64,000 nucleotides of DNA from Burkholderiales bacterium (GTDB lineage: Bacteria; Pseudomonadota; Gammaproteobacteria; Burkholderiales; Burkholderiaceae_F): assembly GCA_016716275.1 (NCBI GenBank), contig JADJWR010000003.1, positions 186,001 to 250,000 of the forward strand, given 5' to 3'. The notes under the pieces are model-generated. The model was not told the origin of the DNA and did no database searches. It saw only the letters and a list, made by a program, of their open reading frames with translations. Numbering within the stretch: the stretch's first letter is position 1; every line of letters starts with the position of its first letter. The position numbers and the translations under genes were made by a program. Shown here piece after piece: positions 62,702 through 64,000 of the stretch.

Positions 62702-63466
62702 CTAGCGGCCGTCCAGCAGCGCGCGGACCGCCCGCAGGTCCTCGGGCGTGTCGACGCCGGGCGGCAGCGGCTCGGCCAGCGGCAGCACGGCAATGCCGTA
62801 GCCGTGCCAGAGCGCCCGCAGTTGTTCGAGGTTCTCCTGCTCCTCGATCGGCGCCCGCGTCAGCGTCGGGTAGCGGCGCAGGAAGCCTGCCCGGTAGGCG
62901 TAAAGGCCGACGTGTCGCCAGGCGGGCAGCGTCGCCGGCAGACGCTCGCGCGTGACGGCGAAGGCGTCGCGCGCCCACGGGATCGGCGCGCGCGAGAACA
63001 GCAGCGCGCGGCCGCCGGCGTCGGTGACCACCTTGACGACGTGCGGACTGAAGAACTCGGCGGCGTCGGCCAGCGGGTGAGCCGCGGTGGCCATTGCGCA
63101 GTCGGGCCGCTGCCCGAGCAGGCCGGCGACGCGGCCCACGACCTCGGGCGGCAGCAGCGGCTCGTCGGCCTGCACGTTGGCAACGATCGTCTCGTCGCCC
63201 AGCTGCAGCGCGTCGGCCGCCTCGGCCAGCCGGTCTGTGCCGGTCGGGTGATCGGCCCGCGTCAGCACCGCCTCGACCTCGAATCGACGGCAGGCCGACA
63301 GCACCTCGTCGCTGTCGGTGGCCACCACCACGCGCGCCGCGCCGCTCGTCGCGGCACGGCGCGCGACGCGAACCACCATCGGCTCGCCGGCAAGGTCGGC
63401 GAGCGGCTTGCGCGGCAGCCGGGTCGAGGCGAGCCGCGCCGGGACGATGACGACGAAGCCCCCCAT
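62702..63466 (-). CDS. kdsB: 3-deoxy-manno-octulosonate cytidylyltransferase
   Basis: 254-residue CMP-Kdo synthetase for lipopolysaccharide core. It shows the IVPARLASTRLPRKPLADL start with the nucleotide-binding basic residues. Further marks are ATDSDEV, ANVQADEPLLPP and the C-terminal PPGVDTPEDLRAVRALL. Length is normal. It follows the Trm112-like gene by nine bases and clusters with lpxK. Confidence 0.97.
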   Translation of the reverse strand: MGGFVVIVPARLASTRLPRKPLADLAGEPMVVRVARRAATSGAARVVVATDSDEVLSACRRFEVEAVLTRADHPTGTDRLAEAADALQLGDETIVANVQADEPLLPPEVVGRVAGLLGQRPDCAMATAAHPLADAAEFFSPHVVKVVTDAGGRALLFSRAPIPWARDAFAVTRERLPATLPAWRHVGLYAYRAGFLRRYPTLTRAPIEEQENLEQLRALWHGYGIAVLPLAEPLPPGVDTPEDLRAVRALLDGR

Positions 63467-63475
63467 CGGCGGGGG

Positions 63476-63667
63476 TCAGGCGTCGCGGGCCGTCGGCGCC
63501 GGGTCGTCGAGCCGGCGCGCCTCGCTCTCGAGCAGCACGGCGATGCCGTCGCGGACCGGGTAGGCGAGCCCGGCCGCGCGCGAGATCAGCTCCTGGTGCT
63601 CACGGTCGTACTCGAGCCGGCCCTTGGTGACCGGGCAGACCAGGATCTCAAGCAGGCGATGGTCCAT
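63476..63667 (-). CDS. Trm112 family protein
   Basis: 63-residue small protein of the Trm112/YcaR family. The motif LLEILVCPVTKGRLEYD and the later LAYPVRDGIAVLL are typical. The family usually has a zinc ribbon, but only one cysteine (CPVTK) remains here, as in many bacterial members. It overlaps the end of lpxK by 20 bases and precedes kdsB. Its partner methyltransferase in bacteria is unclear. Confidence 0.93.
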   Translation of the reverse strand: MDHRLLEILVCPVTKGRLEYDREHQELISRAAGLAYPVRDGIAVLLESEARRLDDPAPTARDA

Positions 63668-64000
63668 TGGAAGCTCGCTCGTCGGTTCGCGGCGTCGGCC
63701 TGATCTTCGCTTCGATCAGGTCGACCAGCGCCGGATCGACGCGCGTGCGCAGGCTCACCGCGCAGATCCGGCCGTCGTTCTTGGTGGCAGCGCTGGCGCG
63801 GCATTTTACGGCGTCCTTTTCGGTCACCAGCGCCACGTCGTACTCGCGGCCGAAGAAAGGGTTGACCGCGAAGTCGTGGTGATCGGGCAGCGGCTGCTCC
63901 TCGATCGCCAGGCCGGCAGCCCGCAGCATCGAGAAGAACTTCTCCGGTGCGGCGATGCCGGCCGCGGCGACGACCCGCGTGCCGCTTCGCCGCTGCTCGT
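63648..64000 (-). CDS. lpxK: Tetraacyldisaccharide 4'-kinase, C-terminal part (cut by window edge)
   Basis: About 117 C-terminal residues of LpxK, the lipid A 4'-kinase. The readable part covers RVVAAAGIAAPEKFFSMLRAAG, DHHDFAVNPFF and LVTEKDAVKCR, all conserved in LpxK. The N-terminal Walker region lies beyond base 64000. Its stop overlaps the Trm112-like gene start by 20 bases, so lpxK-trm112-kdsB is one operon. Confidence 0.93.
   Translation of the reverse strand, partial: EQRRSGTRVVAAAGIAAPEKFFSMLRAAGLAIEEQPLPDHHDFAVNPFFGREYDVALVTEKDAVKCRASAATKNDGRICAVSLRTRVDPALVDLIEAKIRPTPRTDERASNGPSPA

Overview
This 64 kb window looks like ordinary chromosome of a high-GC betaproteobacterium. The closest fit is the Rhodocyclales (Azoarcus, Dechloromonas or Accumulibacter-like). 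The supporting gene orders are rpsP-rimM-trmD-rplS, lpxK-trm112-kdsB with adk nearby, etfB-etfA-acyl-CoA dehydrogenase, and acs beside a DUF4212/sodium:solute symporter pair. A PEP-CTERM protein and a pyrophosphate-linked energy cluster also fit. This placement is inference from gene order and protein families; no rRNA gene is present. No CRISPR array, prophage, insertion sequence or restriction system is visible. Coding density is high, and nearly all very long antisense ORFs are GC-driven shadows.

Layout. 1-9.6 kb: a truncated catalase-peroxidase (katG) divergent from acetyl-CoA synthetase, a membrane/TPR/DUF4212/symporter operon ending in a strong terminator, a hemerythrin-PAS protein coupled to a variant pyrophosphatase, and a PEP-CTERM protein behind a sigma-54 type promoter. 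9.5-14.2 kb: tRNA-Ser, divergent iron ABC transporter genes (fbpC/fbpB) sharing an iron-box-like site, a fumarylacetoacetate/fumarylpyruvate hydrolase with its glutathione-dependent isomerase, then a 144-bp element with terminal inverted repeats. 14.2-19.4 kb: minus-strand MoxR-DUF58-transglutaminase-MltB operon. 19.4-28.4 kb: HDAC-like amidohydrolase, acyl-CoA ligase, enoyl-CoA hydratase, an MFS protein, GlcG-like protein, propionyl-CoA synthetase and an atypical response regulator. 28.4-38.4 kb: the iron-binding partner fbpA with a related upstream motif, electron-transfer flavoprotein genes with an acyl-CoA dehydrogenase, a rubrerythrin/Fe-S oxidoreductase/DUF3501 cluster preceded by an OxyR-type site, and a radical SAM protein. 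38.5-45.8 kb: ribosomal and tRNA-modification operon, NUDIX, CobD-like protein, rsgA, M48 protease, oligoribonuclease, tRNA-Arg. 45.9-55.9 kb: MFS transporter, parE behind paired DnaA boxes, an RND efflux pair, a DHDPS-family enzyme and a GNAT acetyltransferase. 56-64 kb (minus strand): a small OmpA-domain membrane protein, a proton-pumping pyrophosphatase fused to an OmpA-like domain, adenylate kinase, PPi-type phosphofructokinase, a peptide-binding protein, kdsB, a Trm112-like protein and the end of lpxK.

How it fits together. One theme is acyl-CoA metabolism: three CoA ligases, enoyl-CoA hydratase, acyl-CoA dehydrogenase and ETF. A second is iron and peroxide handling: katG and rubrerythrin share OxyR-like tetrads, and the split fbp genes share iron-box arms. 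A third is pyrophosphate bioenergetics: membrane PPase, PPi-phosphofructokinase, adenylate kinase and a soluble PPase-like protein. The most unusual items are the membrane pyrophosphatase-OmpA fusion with its neighbouring OmpA-domain paralogue, the regulatory sites, and a radical SAM gene with no canonical start codon.
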